Source of the DNA: Desulfomonilia bacterium
GTDB taxonomy: Bacteria; Desulfobacterota; Desulfomonilia; UBA1062
Assembly: GCA_036567785.1 (NCBI GenBank)
Contig: DATCTV010000034.1
Location: 166,468 to 230,467 of the forward strand
Reading direction: 5' to 3'
DNA: 64,000 nt
The first letter of the stretch is position 1. Each line of letters opens with the position of its first letter. Made by a program: the position numbers and the translations under genes. Positions 35,291-44,100 of this stretch are shown piece by piece. The notes below the pieces were generated by a model, which saw only the letters and a list, made by a program, of their open reading frames with translations, ran no database searches and was not told the DNA's origin.

Positions 35291-35333
35291 TGTCAATACT
35301 TAATTGACAGTAAATATTAAGTAATGGTATATA
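35291..35333 (+). promoter_or_regulatory. Promoter with two overlapping palindromes before XRE-cupin gene
   Basis: Inverted repeat TGTCAAT-5-ATTGACA covers 35291-35309. A second, TACTTAAT (35297-35304) and ATTAAGTA (35316-35323), overlaps it. TTGACA at 35304-35309 and TATATA at 35328-35333 (18-base spacer) form a likely promoter inside these sites. The layout suggests autoregulation by the XRE-cupin protein. Confidence 0.55.
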
Positions 35334-35369
35334 TTGGATAATACATAAGACACACATTCTGGAGACAAC

Positions 35370-35918
35370 ATGAATCTCGGCGCAGTGCTGAAGAAAAGAA
35401 GAAAAGAAAAAGGGCTCATACTCAAGGCCGTGGCTGAAAAAGCCGGAATATCTGAGGGATTTTTGTCTCAGGTGGAAAACGATGTCAGCTCTCCTTCGGT
35501 TGAAACCCTTATCCGGATCTGCAATGCGATGGGCATAAATGCAGGTGAAATAATCCGCGAGGCCGAGAAAAAAGAGCGGCTTGTGGTGATACGCAGGGCC
35601 GAATGGGAAGAAGATATCGAGCTGCCCAAGTCCGGATTTGTCACCCGCCGTTTTTACTCTCCGGAATCGAGGCACATAATTGACAGCTCTGTAATGGTGC
35701 TTGAATCAGGCGCATCAATACCCGGCAGAAAAGGGATCAAAAACAGCCAGGAAATATTATGCGTTCTTAAAGGCACGGTTGAAGTTTCATGCGGGAACGA
35801 AACGGCTCTTTTACATGAAGGGGATGCCGTACATTATTATTGGTCGGTACCTGAAAAACAGGTGATTGAGAACAAATCGAAAGACCTTTCGGTTGTTCTA
35901 TGGGTTGGCACTTTGTAG
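35370..35918 (+). CDS. XRE-family regulator with C-terminal cupin
   Basis: The 182-residue protein has an N-terminal helix-turn-helix (about residues 4-60, ISEGFLSQVEND recognition region) and a C-terminal small-molecule-binding cupin barrel (about 105-180, ILCVLKGTVEV, EGDAVHYYW). Regulators of this type sense a metabolite and repress adjacent genes. It lies between an acyl-CoA dehydrogenase gene and the thiolase/DUF35 pair, so control of acyl-CoA genes is likely. CTGGAGA precedes the ATG. Palindromes in its own promoter fit autorepression. Confidence 0.88.
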   Translation: MNLGAVLKKRRKEKGLILKAVAEKAGISEGFLSQVENDVSSPSVETLIRICNAMGINAGEIIREAEKKERLVVIRRAEWEEDIELPKSGFVTRRFYSPESRHIIDSSVMVLESGASIPGRKGIKNSQEILCVLKGTVEVSCGNETALLHEGDAVHYYWSVPEKQVIENKSKDLSVVLWVGTL

Positions 35919-36015
35919 TTATTGGATTTGGAATTCTGTTTAAAAAAATGCCAATGTTTTGCAGCGGTCTTTTAAGACAGCTGCAAACAGAATAAAGACT
36001 GGGAAGGAGTTTTTT

Positions 36016-37452
36016 ATGATCAAGTTCAGTGAACAGCAGTTAAAGATCCCCAAGCTGATGAGGCCGGTTTATCTGGTAACCTCCGGTCAGTCGAAATTTG
36101 ACCGTGCATTTCCGGATAAGCGTACTGAGGAATTGTGCATCGATGCATTCAACCAGGCAGCCGAACTCATCAACATGCAGCCATCTGAGCTGAAGAAGTA
36201 CATCCACACTTGTTATTATGGTCATTTTGCGGATCACTTCGGCGATCAGCTTCTTGGCGAAGCCGTTATCCATGACAGGCTCGGACTGGATCCCCTGGGC
36301 AATGTCGGGATTAAAACCGGCGGCGCCACAGGAGGTTCGACGCTGTGGGAAGCGACAAAAGCGGTTGCTTCCGGCTACTCCGACTGCGTGCTTGCAATGG
36401 GTTGGGAACGCATGGACGAGGTTCCGACGGATGAAGGAAATTTCCTTATTTCCTGTGCGGCCGATAAGGATTGGGAAGGCCCTCTCGGTCACATATATAC
36501 GGGATACTATGCCGTCATGGCCCAGAAGTACTGGAAGGTTTTCGGCAAGGAGGAGGACTCGTTCCGCAGGACTCTGGCCGAAATATCCGTCAAGCATCAC
36601 GGATACGCCAGGATGAACCCCTACGCCCAGGCCCCCATGAAGATTACGGTTGAGGACGTTCTGAAATCGCCCGTCGTCGCATATCCTCTGCGCGCCCTTG
36701 ATGCATGCCTGATGAGTGTCGGTGCCGCTTGTGCGATCATCTGTGACGAAAAAACCGCAATTAAGCTGACAAAGGGAACAAAGAACAAACCTCTTCGCAT
36801 ATGGGTTACTGCAGGCTCGCATACACTGAGGCCAGCTGACAGAAGGGATATGGCCATTCCTCTTCTCCCGAATGAAACGGCCAAACAGTACAAGGACCTC
36901 GGAGAAAGATTCCCCGGCGGCGAAAGATATCCCGGTTTCACCGGATTCCTTGCGGCACGTATGGCGGCATATTATGCATACCGTATGACCGGCATAAACG
37001 ATCCGACAAAGGATCTCGATGTCATCGAACTACATGATGCATTCACCATAAGCGATGTCCAGACATATGAGGACGTCGGAATCAGACCTTACGGATACGG
37101 CAGGGATTATGTCGAGTCAGGCGATTGCTATCATACCAACCCAAAGACCGGCAAACCCGGAAAACTCCCTTCAAACCTCTCGGGTGGTCTCATCGGATGC
37201 ATGCACGCTGTCGGCGCCACGGGCATCATGCAGACATTCGAAATAGCCACACATCTCTGGGGCCGATGGGCGGAAATCCACGGTGATGAAAAGAGATGGA
37301 AGGAATTCAACAGAAAGAAGCCTGCCGACTGGACAGATCTCCAGGTCAAGGGCGCGAAGAGGGCGATGGCTATAAGCCATGCAGGCGTGGGTTCGCATGT
37401 AACCGCAACTATTCTGATGGACCCCGACCATCTTTTAAAGAAAGACGCATAA
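36016..37452 (+). CDS. Thiolase-superfamily protein lacking the nucleophilic cysteine (DUF35 partner)
   Basis: The start is the ATG at 36016 (GGAAGGAG upstream), giving 478 residues. The fold is clearly thiolase-like, of the SCP2/archaeal type: ELHDAFTISDV with the first catalytic His, MHAVGATGIMQ with the second. Where related thiolases have CATGG, this reads KTGGATGGST: the nucleophilic Cys is replaced by Gly. Ltp2-DUF35, a steroid side-chain retro-aldolase, is a thiolase-fold protein with a repurposed active site that also needs a DUF35 partner, so C-C lyase activity is possible. The next gene is that partner. Reaction assignment is inference. Confidence 0.85.
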   Translation: MIKFSEQQLKIPKLMRPVYLVTSGQSKFDRAFPDKRTEELCIDAFNQAAELINMQPSELKKYIHTCYYGHFADHFGDQLLGEAVIHDRLGLDPLGNVGIKTGGATGGSTLWEATKAVASGYSDCVLAMGWERMDEVPTDEGNFLISCAADKDWEGPLGHIYTGYYAVMAQKYWKVFGKEEDSFRRTLAEISVKHHGYARMNPYAQAPMKITVEDVLKSPVVAYPLRALDACLMSVGAACAIICDEKTAIKLTKGTKNKPLRIWVTAGSHTLRPADRRDMAIPLLPNETAKQYKDLGERFPGGERYPGFTGFLAARMAAYYAYRMTGINDPTKDLDVIELHDAFTISDVQTYEDVGIRPYGYGRDYVESGDCYHTNPKTGKPGKLPSNLSGGLIGCMHAVGATGIMQTFEIATHLWGRWAEIHGDEKRWKEFNRKKPADWTDLQVKGAKRAMAISHAGVGSHVTATILMDPDHLLKKDA

Positions 37453-37464
37453 AGGAGAACGACT

Positions 37465-38055
37465 ATGGGAAATTTTGCAACCGTTTCGGTTAAAGATAAC
37501 AAGTACAAGGTAAAGGGAGATTTCCATCATCTGACCCCTAACACACCTATCAGGGATATGGACAACAAGGGAAAGCTTCTTGGAGTAACCAACCCCAGGG
37601 ACATGACCTATATACACTCATACGGTGGAGAGGCGATATTCTTCGAATCGCTGAGCCAGGGCAAACTGATGGCTTCCCGCTGCGACAACAAAAAGTGCGA
37701 ATCCAAAGGAACCATTTATCAGCCTTTCAGGATTCACTGCATGGATTGCCTTGGAAAGAATACTGTCATCGACATGACGGAAATCGCCAAAAAGACCGCG
37801 CGCATACATACGTTCATGGTCTGCGAGCGATCGGGAGCCTTCAGCATTCTGGACAAGCCTATAAAATTCATAAACATCGAGTTTGACGGTGTATCAACGA
37901 TCCTTATGAGCTACCTCGCTGTAGGTGAACCTGAAATGGGCATGAGGGTTGTGCCTATCTTCAAGACACAGGACCCCACTTATACGATACTGGATCTCGC
38001 TTGGGTTCCTGAGGGAACAAAGAAGAACAAGCTGCCGCTTGGTTTCAGTTTCTAA
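37465..38055 (+). CDS. DUF35 OB-fold / zinc-ribbon partner of the thiolase-like protein
   Basis: The 196-residue protein has a zinc ribbon with cysteines in CDNKKCES and HCMDCLGK (about residues 73-96), followed by an OB-fold (about 100-175). DUF35 proteins form complexes with thiolase-superfamily enzymes and help bind acyl-CoA. AAAGGAG precedes the ATG, and the gene follows its partner by 12 bases. An N-terminal extension of about 50 residues precedes the usual DUF35 region. Confidence 0.9.
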   Translation: MGNFATVSVKDNKYKVKGDFHHLTPNTPIRDMDNKGKLLGVTNPRDMTYIHSYGGEAIFFESLSQGKLMASRCDNKKCESKGTIYQPFRIHCMDCLGKNTVIDMTEIAKKTARIHTFMVCERSGAFSILDKPIKFINIEFDGVSTILMSYLAVGEPEMGMRVVPIFKTQDPTYTILDLAWVPEGTKKNKLPLGFSF

Positions 38056-38070
38056 TAATTAATGCCTGTG

Positions 38071-38104
38071 TTCCCTGCCGGTAACTGTCAAGGCCGGCAG
38101 GGAA
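38071..38104 (+). terminator. Hairpin after DUF35 gene
   Basis: An 11-base perfect stem, TTCCCTGCCGG (38071-38081) and CCGGCAGGGAA (38094-38104), lies 15 bases after the stop codon. The following sequence has only scattered T, so termination strength is uncertain. A second, weaker stem (ATTATCTT / AAGATAAT, 38136-38163) follows. Confidence 0.65.
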
Positions 38105-38221
38105 ATTCCATCTTGTCAGAAGAACCTTTCCGTCGATTATCTTTTGCCTGTTGGCAAGATAATATCTTTAAGGTTATACCGATAACATCATAAACAACAA
38201 ATCCAAACCACAGGGGTTCTC

Positions 38222-39391
38222 ATGAGAAAAATCATTCTGGGGGTGATTATGGCACTGGCCTTGCTGCCGGATACGGGCTTTGGATATCAGAGGGCGCTTC
38301 CGCCGAAAGCCGAAGTGAAAAAACTAGAGGTTACATTCAACTCCGAGACTATAAATGCATATTACCTCATGATTGACGCCCGGACAAAAGAAGAAAAAGA
38401 AGCGGATAAGGCCAGGGGCGAACTGGGTGGTGCGGTGATTGTCTTTTTCCAGGGACACGGCCAGAGGCCGAAGGATTGCTACAACTTCACCGAGCTTCTC
38501 GGAGTCCAGAGCAAATCAGGCATTGTCATCGTGCCGGTCTGTGACACGCCATACGGCAAAGACGCGACCTTCAGAGGCGACAGCGGAAAGATGGTGATTC
38601 TGATGGACATTATCAGATACCTGCTCAATGAGAACGGCATCTCAATTGACGGGTACAGTCCCGTTACCAAGATGGAGATCAAGATTAACGGCAAGCCGGT
38701 TATTTCAAACCCGGATAATATCATGACGAAAATATGCCCCGTCGGATGGTCTCATGGCGGCATACTGGCAAGAGAGTTTGCACATAACTACCCCGGGGCT
38801 GCAACAGGGATGGCTGCCATATGTTCGGCGGGATATAAAAAATGGTGCTGTACCTGCCATCTTATGACCAGGTTTGCCTGGGAGGGCCTTCATATCGGAA
38901 CGCTAACCTTCAGCAGGCATGCATCGGAAGCGCTTGGAGCAGGCTGGGGGCTTGCATGCGGTGTTACAGGTGATGCGGCAAGGTCGGTGCCCGATAGTTT
39001 TTCATCCTGCCAGCCTTCAAAACTGGGCCGGTCATGCAGGGATATAAAAGACTGTACAAGGTATCTTGACGACACCAATGCCGCTATCACCGATATCAAA
39101 AAAATCACCGTTATATTCGGAAGGTCCGATACCTGCATGGATGCCAGAGATTACGGAATAAAAGACCTCGATAATCCTTCCGCGCAGGATGTACAGAAAT
39201 TCTGGGAGACATACTATCCATCAAATGTCGCCAACGGTTCGAAACTAACATTCATGATACTGCCAGGCATGCATGTGGGCCCTGCAACGAACAGCGATGT
39301 TTATGCAGAGGCGGTCCTTGAAGGGATTGATCAGATCGACAGGGAAAATGCGGGTCTGTTTCCGGCACCAGAAACAAAGGATAAGAATTGA
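38222..39391 (+). CDS. Secreted alpha/beta-hydrolase-like protein of unknown substrate
   Basis: The 389-residue protein has a signal peptide (about residues 1-21). GWSHGG (near residue 177) is a nucleophile elbow of the alpha/beta-hydrolase type, preceded by a VIVFFQGHGQ oxyanion-like segment. A late Asp (FGRSDTCMD) and His (GMHVGP) could complete a triad. There are many cysteines in the second half, including WCCTC, which may form disulfides in the periplasm. I do not recognise a named family. It may be an esterase or lipase; the nuclease gene follows at once. Confidence 0.7.
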   Translation: MRKIILGVIMALALLPDTGFGYQRALPPKAEVKKLEVTFNSETINAYYLMIDARTKEEKEADKARGELGGAVIVFFQGHGQRPKDCYNFTELLGVQSKSGIVIVPVCDTPYGKDATFRGDSGKMVILMDIIRYLLNENGISIDGYSPVTKMEIKINGKPVISNPDNIMTKICPVGWSHGGILAREFAHNYPGAATGMAAICSAGYKKWCCTCHLMTRFAWEGLHIGTLTFSRHASEALGAGWGLACGVTGDAARSVPDSFSSCQPSKLGRSCRDIKDCTRYLDDTNAAITDIKKITVIFGRSDTCMDARDYGIKDLDNPSAQDVQKFWETYYPSNVANGSKLTFMILPGMHVGPATNSDVYAEAVLEGIDQIDRENAGLFPAPETKDKN

Positions 39392-39876
39392 CATCTGTGA
39401 AACGATTCCCGTGGGCTGTTATTGCCGTTATTGCAGGGATATTAAGCCTTGCTGTCTACAGTCATGTCACTGGCTCCGATGTCCATATTGTTAAAAGAGT
39501 CATAGACGGCGACACTATTATCCTTGATGACGGCAGACACATCAGGCTTATCGGGGTCGACGCCCCTGAAGTCGATTCCCCGTACGAAAAAGCAGAGCCT
39601 TTCGGGAAAGAGAGCCGTGATTACATGAAAAGACTTGTCGAAAGAAGACTCGTAACAATAAAGACCGGCCCTGAACCTTATGACAAGTATGGAAGGACGC
39701 TTGCGTATGTTTACCTGGGCCCCACAATGGTGAACAGCCGCATCATAAGGGATGGGTATGCAAAGGCGTACAGGAGATTTAAATTTCCCGAACGTGACCT
39801 TTTCATCAATTATGAAAAAGAGGCCAGGTCAAGGGGTGTGGGCATGTGGAAGTATAAACATGGTAAAGCAAAATAA
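39388..39876 (+). CDS. Thermonuclease (staphylococcal nuclease-like), membrane-anchored
   Basis: The protein has about 162 residues, with an N-terminal hydrophobic anchor or signal (about 8-25) and an SNase OB-fold. Catalytic residues are in DGDTI, RLIGVDAPE, KESRDY and KYGRTLAYV. It cleaves DNA or RNA with calcium. I keep the TTG at 39388, which overlaps the upstream stop and has AAAGG 8 bases before; a GTG at 39397 is possible. It probably acts outside the cytoplasm. Confidence 0.9.
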   Translation: MTSVKRFPWAVIAVIAGILSLAVYSHVTGSDVHIVKRVIDGDTIILDDGRHIRLIGVDAPEVDSPYEKAEPFGKESRDYMKRLVERRLVTIKTGPEPYDKYGRTLAYVYLGPTMVNSRIIRDGYAKAYRRFKFPERDLFINYEKEARSRGVGMWKYKHGKAK

Positions 39877-39929
39877 GTATAAGGCTTCGGGGTTTATAAA
39901 ATAAGATTACTTTCTTTCAGGGAAAAGTT

Positions 39930-40520
39930 ATGTGGAAATATGTTGTAATCGCCTTTGTTGTCTTGATCGGGTTTTTTTCATGGTGCTCTCAACGGACACT
40001 TCATCACGCACCAGGCATCATTGCACCGGATATTCCAGTACAGGAAACTATCAATGATGCCGATCCGTTTACTTACAAGGACTATACTATCAAGCCCGTT
40101 GCAGCATTCAAGCTCAAGGCAAGAGTTCTCTCTCGCGAACGATACCGTTTTGACCGGTGTGCCGAGCTGAGCCCTGTCGACCTTGCTCTCGGATGGGGAC
40201 CCATGTCGGATGAAGCGGTTCTAAACAAGCTGAAAATCAGCCAGATGGGCAGATTTTTTTACTGGAAGGCAAGCGGGGTGCTTCCAATACCGCTGGAACA
40301 AATATGCGCCAATGCTTCTAACATGCATATGATACCAGCTAACAAATATGCCCGCAGAATACTCTTAAAGGTCAGGCCCGGTCAGATTATAGAAATAGAA
40401 GGCTACCTGGTCAATGTTTCGGGCAGGGACGGGATGACATGGCAAACTTCCCTGTCAAGGACTGACACTGGCAGGGGCGCATGCGAGCTTGTCTGGGTGG
40501 AAAAGGCGAATATCAGATGA
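39930..40520 (+). CDS. Conserved membrane-anchored hypothetical protein
   Basis: The 196-residue protein has a single N-terminal helix (about 4-18) and a soluble domain. The segments LALGWGPMSD and LKISQMGRFFYW look like a family seen in other proteobacteria, to which I cannot give a function. The last part (RPGQIIEIEGYLVNVSG...TWQTSL) resembles an OB-type beta fold. GGGAAAAG precedes the ATG. It follows the nuclease gene by 53 bases and may be co-transcribed. Confidence 0.7.
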   Translation: MWKYVVIAFVVLIGFFSWCSQRTLHHAPGIIAPDIPVQETINDADPFTYKDYTIKPVAAFKLKARVLSRERYRFDRCAELSPVDLALGWGPMSDEAVLNKLKISQMGRFFYWKASGVLPIPLEQICANASNMHMIPANKYARRILLKVRPGQIIEIEGYLVNVSGRDGMTWQTSLSRTDTGRGACELVWVEKANIR

Positions 40521-40631
40521 TCTGCGGCCGGTCATCGCCTGAAGAACGAGGCGGAACAATCTTTACTTGAAATAAATGCCTCATTCATCTATCTTTTGCC
40601 AGAAATGCAATAAAAATAAAGGGAGAAACTG

Positions 40632-42500
40632 ATGCTCAGTTACATGAGGAAGCATTCCAAAGGGTGGATGATAAAGATCATTTTCGGTGCGATTATTTTG
40701 ACATTTGTCATGTGGGGAGGAAGTTCATACCTCAACCGTGAGGCCAGCAAGGTAGCCAAGATAGACAAACACATCATATCAGATGATGTGTACCGGAAGG
40801 CATATGACAATACAATCGAAGCATACAAGCAGCAGTACGGCAATTTTTTCAGCGATGAGATGATAAAGATGCTGGACTTGAAAAACAGGGTGCTTGAACA
40901 GCTTATCAACAATTATGTCCTGGAGGTCGAGGCACAGAAAATGGGTATCAGGATTACGAAAGAAGACCTTCGGGACTCTATAAGAAAACTGCCGGTTTTT
41001 TCGACCAACGGCGGTTTTGACATGGATAAATACAACCAGATTCTGGAATATCTGAGGCTTACGCCTGCGGAGTTTGAAGATCAGCAGAGAAACGATATGA
41101 TAAGACAAAGGCTTAAGGACATAGTGACTGACAATGTCCATGTATCAAAACAGGAGGTAGAGGCGGCATACCATCAGAAGGAAGACATATTTGATCTGAA
41201 TTTGATCTGTTTTACACCGGATCAGTTTAAATCAAGTGTTAAAGTGGACGAGGCTGTAATCAAGGCCTGGTACGAGTCACACAAGGATTCATATAAGATT
41301 CCGCCCAAAACAAAGATATCCTATATAATATTCGACACTGCGAAAACTGCCCAGTCTGTCGTTATACCGGATAAGGTAAAACGGGACTACTACAATGAGC
41401 ATATTTCAGACTTTACCCTTCCTGCAAAGGTTCATGGAAGACAGATACTTATAAACGTACCCAAGACTTCAGACGAAAAAATGGTTAAGGAAAAGGAGAA
41501 GGATGCACAGAAGATCGCAGAAGAGGCAAAAAAAGGTGCTGATTTTGCCGAGCTTGCCAGAAAGTTTTCTCAGGACCCTGTAACCGCAAAGAATGGCGGC
41601 GACCTCGGAATGGCTGAAAAGGATAAGCTTCCGGAAGGACTTGGAGACACGCTCTTTTCCATGAAGCCCGGAGATGTAAAAGGTCCGCTTCGGACCGGTA
41701 CCGGGTTCAGGATAGTAAAGCTTGAAGCAAAAATCGATGAAAAGGCAAGGCCTTTTGAAGAGGTCGAGCTCATAATTACTGAGAAACTCACAGCCAGAGA
41801 AGCCAAGGATAAATCATATGATGAAGCCCAGAATGCATTTTCGGCCATTTTCGAAGACCCGAAAACCGATATTGCCGCCTATGCAAAAAAGAAAGAGCTT
41901 GAGCTGAAGGAATTCGGACCGTTTGCTGAAAACGAACAGCTGGCACTCCCCATGGGAGCAAAGGTTGCAAAAGATGCGGCAACCCGTCAGGAAGGCGATC
42001 TTGGAGATGTCATTGATACAGGCACAGGGTATATGGTGTACAAGGTAACAGGCAGGATTAATGCCAGAATCCCGGAGCTCGCCGAGGTAAGGGAAAGGGT
42101 TGTTGCCGATGCAACAAGCAACAAGACAGTCGAGGCCGCGAAAAGTTATGCATCCCAGCTTGCAGCAAAAGGGGCGGCGGCACTTAATGCAATGCCTCAC
42201 GAAACGACAGGCACATTCAAGCGCTCAGACGGCATGATCCCCATGCTTGGCAGCGACCCCAAGATCAAGGACGATCTGGACAGCCTTAATATACCAAAAG
42301 AATACACCATTAACGGCAAATCCTGCGTGGTATGGCTCAATCACTTTGTCAAGGCCGATCCTGCAGGCCTTACTCCAGAGAAGGCAACTTCCATCAGGGC
42401 CGATCTTCTAAGAAAGGGAAAAGAGGCCGTTTTCGAAGATTTCATAAATAGCGCAAAGAAGAAACACAAGATAGAAATAGTACATGAAAAACTGAAGTAA
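40632..42500 (+). CDS. PpiD/SurA-like periplasmic peptidyl-prolyl isomerase
   Basis: The protein has 622 residues, with an N-terminal transmembrane helix (about 12-28) and a SurA-N-like chaperone region rich in helices (about 40-210). A parvulin domain (about 260-375: KVHGRQILI, FSQDP, GGDLGMAEKDKLP, GPLRTGTGFRIVKLE) and a C-terminal helical part follow. The topology is that of PpiD, an inner-membrane foldase for exported proteins. AAGGGAG precedes the ATG. A hairpin follows the gene. Confidence 0.9.
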   Translation: MLSYMRKHSKGWMIKIIFGAIILTFVMWGGSSYLNREASKVAKIDKHIISDDVYRKAYDNTIEAYKQQYGNFFSDEMIKMLDLKNRVLEQLINNYVLEVEAQKMGIRITKEDLRDSIRKLPVFSTNGGFDMDKYNQILEYLRLTPAEFEDQQRNDMIRQRLKDIVTDNVHVSKQEVEAAYHQKEDIFDLNLICFTPDQFKSSVKVDEAVIKAWYESHKDSYKIPPKTKISYIIFDTAKTAQSVVIPDKVKRDYYNEHISDFTLPAKVHGRQILINVPKTSDEKMVKEKEKDAQKIAEEAKKGADFAELARKFSQDPVTAKNGGDLGMAEKDKLPEGLGDTLFSMKPGDVKGPLRTGTGFRIVKLEAKIDEKARPFEEVELIITEKLTAREAKDKSYDEAQNAFSAIFEDPKTDIAAYAKKKELELKEFGPFAENEQLALPMGAKVAKDAATRQEGDLGDVIDTGTGYMVYKVTGRINARIPELAEVRERVVADATSNKTVEAAKSYASQLAAKGAAALNAMPHETTGTFKRSDGMIPMLGSDPKIKDDLDSLNIPKEYTINGKSCVVWLNHFVKADPAGLTPEKATSIRADLLRKGKEAVFEDFINSAKKKHKIEIVHEKLK

Positions 42501-42508
42501 GGTCTGTT

Positions 42509-42545
42509 ATCAAGAGAGAGGTGCCGTCTGCGCCACTCTCTTGAT
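42509..42545. terminator. Hairpin between foldase and ATPase genes
   Basis: Stem ATCAAGAGAG (42509-42518) and CTCTCTTGAT (42536-42545) lies 9 bases after the foldase stop, between two convergent genes. No strong T-run follows, so termination may be partial. Confidence 0.6.
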
Positions 42546-42602
42546 ATATATCAAATAGTGAAGGAAATTTTATAAGGTTACTAAATTTCTTGTCAGGTTT
42601 GA

Positions 42603-43787
42603 TTAACTGAACCATTCCATCGGGTCCCGACTGAAAAATTCTTCCAGAGGGATGCCAGCACCACCCACAAGCATTGCCGATGTTTTGGGATAGGCTTCCC
42701 TGAAACGTTGCAGCCCGACCATTTTACCGCTACGGCCGCTCTTGATTTCAACAGCCCATAATTTTGAGCCTCTTGATATAATAAAATCAACTTCGTAATT
42801 TTTTTCCCGCCAGTATGTAATACTGTATTCAACTGAATTAAGGTTATTGCATAGATGTGCGCCAACAGCGTTTTCAACAATCCTGCCCCACCAGATGCTG
42901 TCCCCTATTGTTTCGGAAAAGGACTTGGTCGAGAGGGCATTTATTAATGCATTGTTCCACACCACAAGTTTCGGGCTGCTGCCCCTTTTGCGCTGAACGC
43001 CTTTTGAAAAAAACTCAAGTCCGCTCAAAAGAAAAGCCGCTTCAAGCAGCCTGATATAATGAGCCAGTGTTGTCGTGTTTCCTGCATCATGCAGCTGGCC
43101 AAGCATTTTTGTATATGAAACCGTTTGGGCGGGCAAGGTCGCCGCAAGTGCAAAGAGATGCCTCAAAAGGGCGGGTTTCGTAATTCTGCTCATCTGGAGA
43201 ACATCCCTTGCCAGGACTGTTTCGATAAGGGAATCAGAAATATAACGTTTCCAGGTCGGCTCATCATCAACAAAAACCGAAGCCCCGGGATACCCGCCGA
43301 AGTAAAGCCATTTTTCAAGGCCCCAGCCAAAAGCCTGCCTACATTCCGAATAGCCCCAGTGGGTGCACCTGTGCAGTAGAAATCTTCCGGCAAGGCTTTC
43401 AGTCAAACCCTCCTGCATCAGAAGGGCGGATGATCCAAGGATAAGCACTCGAATGTCTTTTTTTGCATTGCGGCCATCCCATAGTATTTTCAGAGTCTCG
43501 CTCCAGCCTGGAACCTTTTGAAGTTCATCAAGGATCAGCAGCACCGGGCCGCCGCTTGAATCAAGCTCGGCGCCTGCCCTTCGCCACTGCGTTTCAATCC
43601 AGGAATAATCAAGCTGAACCGGCGAGTCTGCTGATGCATAGATTGACGGGTATTCGATGGACTCCTGAAGCTGTTTTGCAATAGTAGTTTTCCCTACTTG
43701 GCGAGGGCCTATGATTGCATGTATGACAGGCGATTTTTTTGAAAATATTGCCTGCAGTGTTTTAAGAAGAGGTCTTTTGTAATCCAT
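42603..43787 (-). CDS. AAA-type ATPase with DUF4143 domain
   Basis: The 394-residue protein has the Walker A motif GPRQVGKTT (about residues 28-36), a Walker B LLILDELQKV (about 85) and a C-terminal DUF4143 part with a restriction-endonuclease-like core (YEVDFIISRG, AVEIKSG). These proteins are common in anaerobes and archaea, often in strain-variable places; their function is unsettled. It stands alone on the minus strand, next to a small frame and an IS remnant, which suggests a locally acquired segment. Confidence 0.88.
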   Translation of the reverse strand: MDYKRPLLKTLQAIFSKKSPVIHAIIGPRQVGKTTIAKQLQESIEYPSIYASADSPVQLDYSWIETQWRRAGAELDSSGGPVLLILDELQKVPGWSETLKILWDGRNAKKDIRVLILGSSALLMQEGLTESLAGRFLLHRCTHWGYSECRQAFGWGLEKWLYFGGYPGASVFVDDEPTWKRYISDSLIETVLARDVLQMSRITKPALLRHLFALAATLPAQTVSYTKMLGQLHDAGNTTTLAHYIRLLEAAFLLSGLEFFSKGVQRKRGSSPKLVVWNNALINALSTKSFSETIGDSIWWGRIVENAVGAHLCNNLNSVEYSITYWREKNYEVDFIISRGSKLWAVEIKSGRSGKMVGLQRFREAYPKTSAMLVGGAGIPLEEFFSRDPMEWFS

Positions 43788-43828
43788 AAATGTCTAATAA
43801 CACAAACATACCCTGACTGCAATTAATT

Positions 43829-43855
43829 ACTCAACGGTTGAGTAAAATTGCTCAA
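43829..43855. promoter_or_regulatory. Palindromic operator-like site in the ATPase upstream region
   Basis: ACTCAAC (43829-43835), one base, then GTTGAGT (43837-43843) form a palindrome, and a third half-site CTCAA follows at 43851-43855. The site lies between the divergent ATPase gene and a small frame, where it could control both. Confidence 0.4.
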
Positions 43856-43897
43856 TGCGGAACATATTTATATATCTGAATTAACGGAGGTTTGATT

Positions 43898-44002
43898 TTG
43901 GAATCAGAATTTCAACAGAAAAGTTTTCAAAAATACGGCAAGGTGTTTGTTCCGCCGGTTTATTCTGCGGAGAATATTTATAGGCGGTTTGAGGCAAAAT
44001 AA
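43898..44002 (+). CDS. Possible 34-residue peptide
   Basis: A short frame begins at TTG 43898 with GGAGG 7 bases upstream and ends at TAA 44002. The peptide (starting MESEFQQKS, ending RRFEAK) is charged and has no recognised motif. It could be a real small protein or a leftover gene end. The only support is the good ribosome site and the operator-like palindrome upstream. Confidence 0.35.
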   Translation: MESEFQQKSFQKYGKVFVPPVYSAENIYRRFEAK

Positions 44003-44020
44003 AATTTCCTTTACCTTTTT

Positions 44021-44047
44021 ATCAAGCTGCCCTGAGTGCAGCTTGAT
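44021..44047. repeat. 10-bp hairpin near IS remnant
   Basis: ATCAAGCTGC (44021-44030) and GCAGCTTGAT (44038-44047) form a perfect stem with a 7-base loop. No T-run follows on either strand in the right place, so it is not a clear terminator. Confidence 0.45.
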
Positions 44048-44100
44048 AAGCAGGTTGGAGGATTAAAACTCATAATTCAATGGACGTCCCGAAAAGGTTC

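Noticed and set aside
36016-37452. Ordinary acetyl-CoA acetyltransferase
   Set aside because: The nucleophilic cysteine position is Gly, so I do not name it as a functional thiolase despite the overall fold.
44021-44047. Intrinsic terminator
   Set aside because: The stem is perfect but no T-run follows on either strand in the required position.
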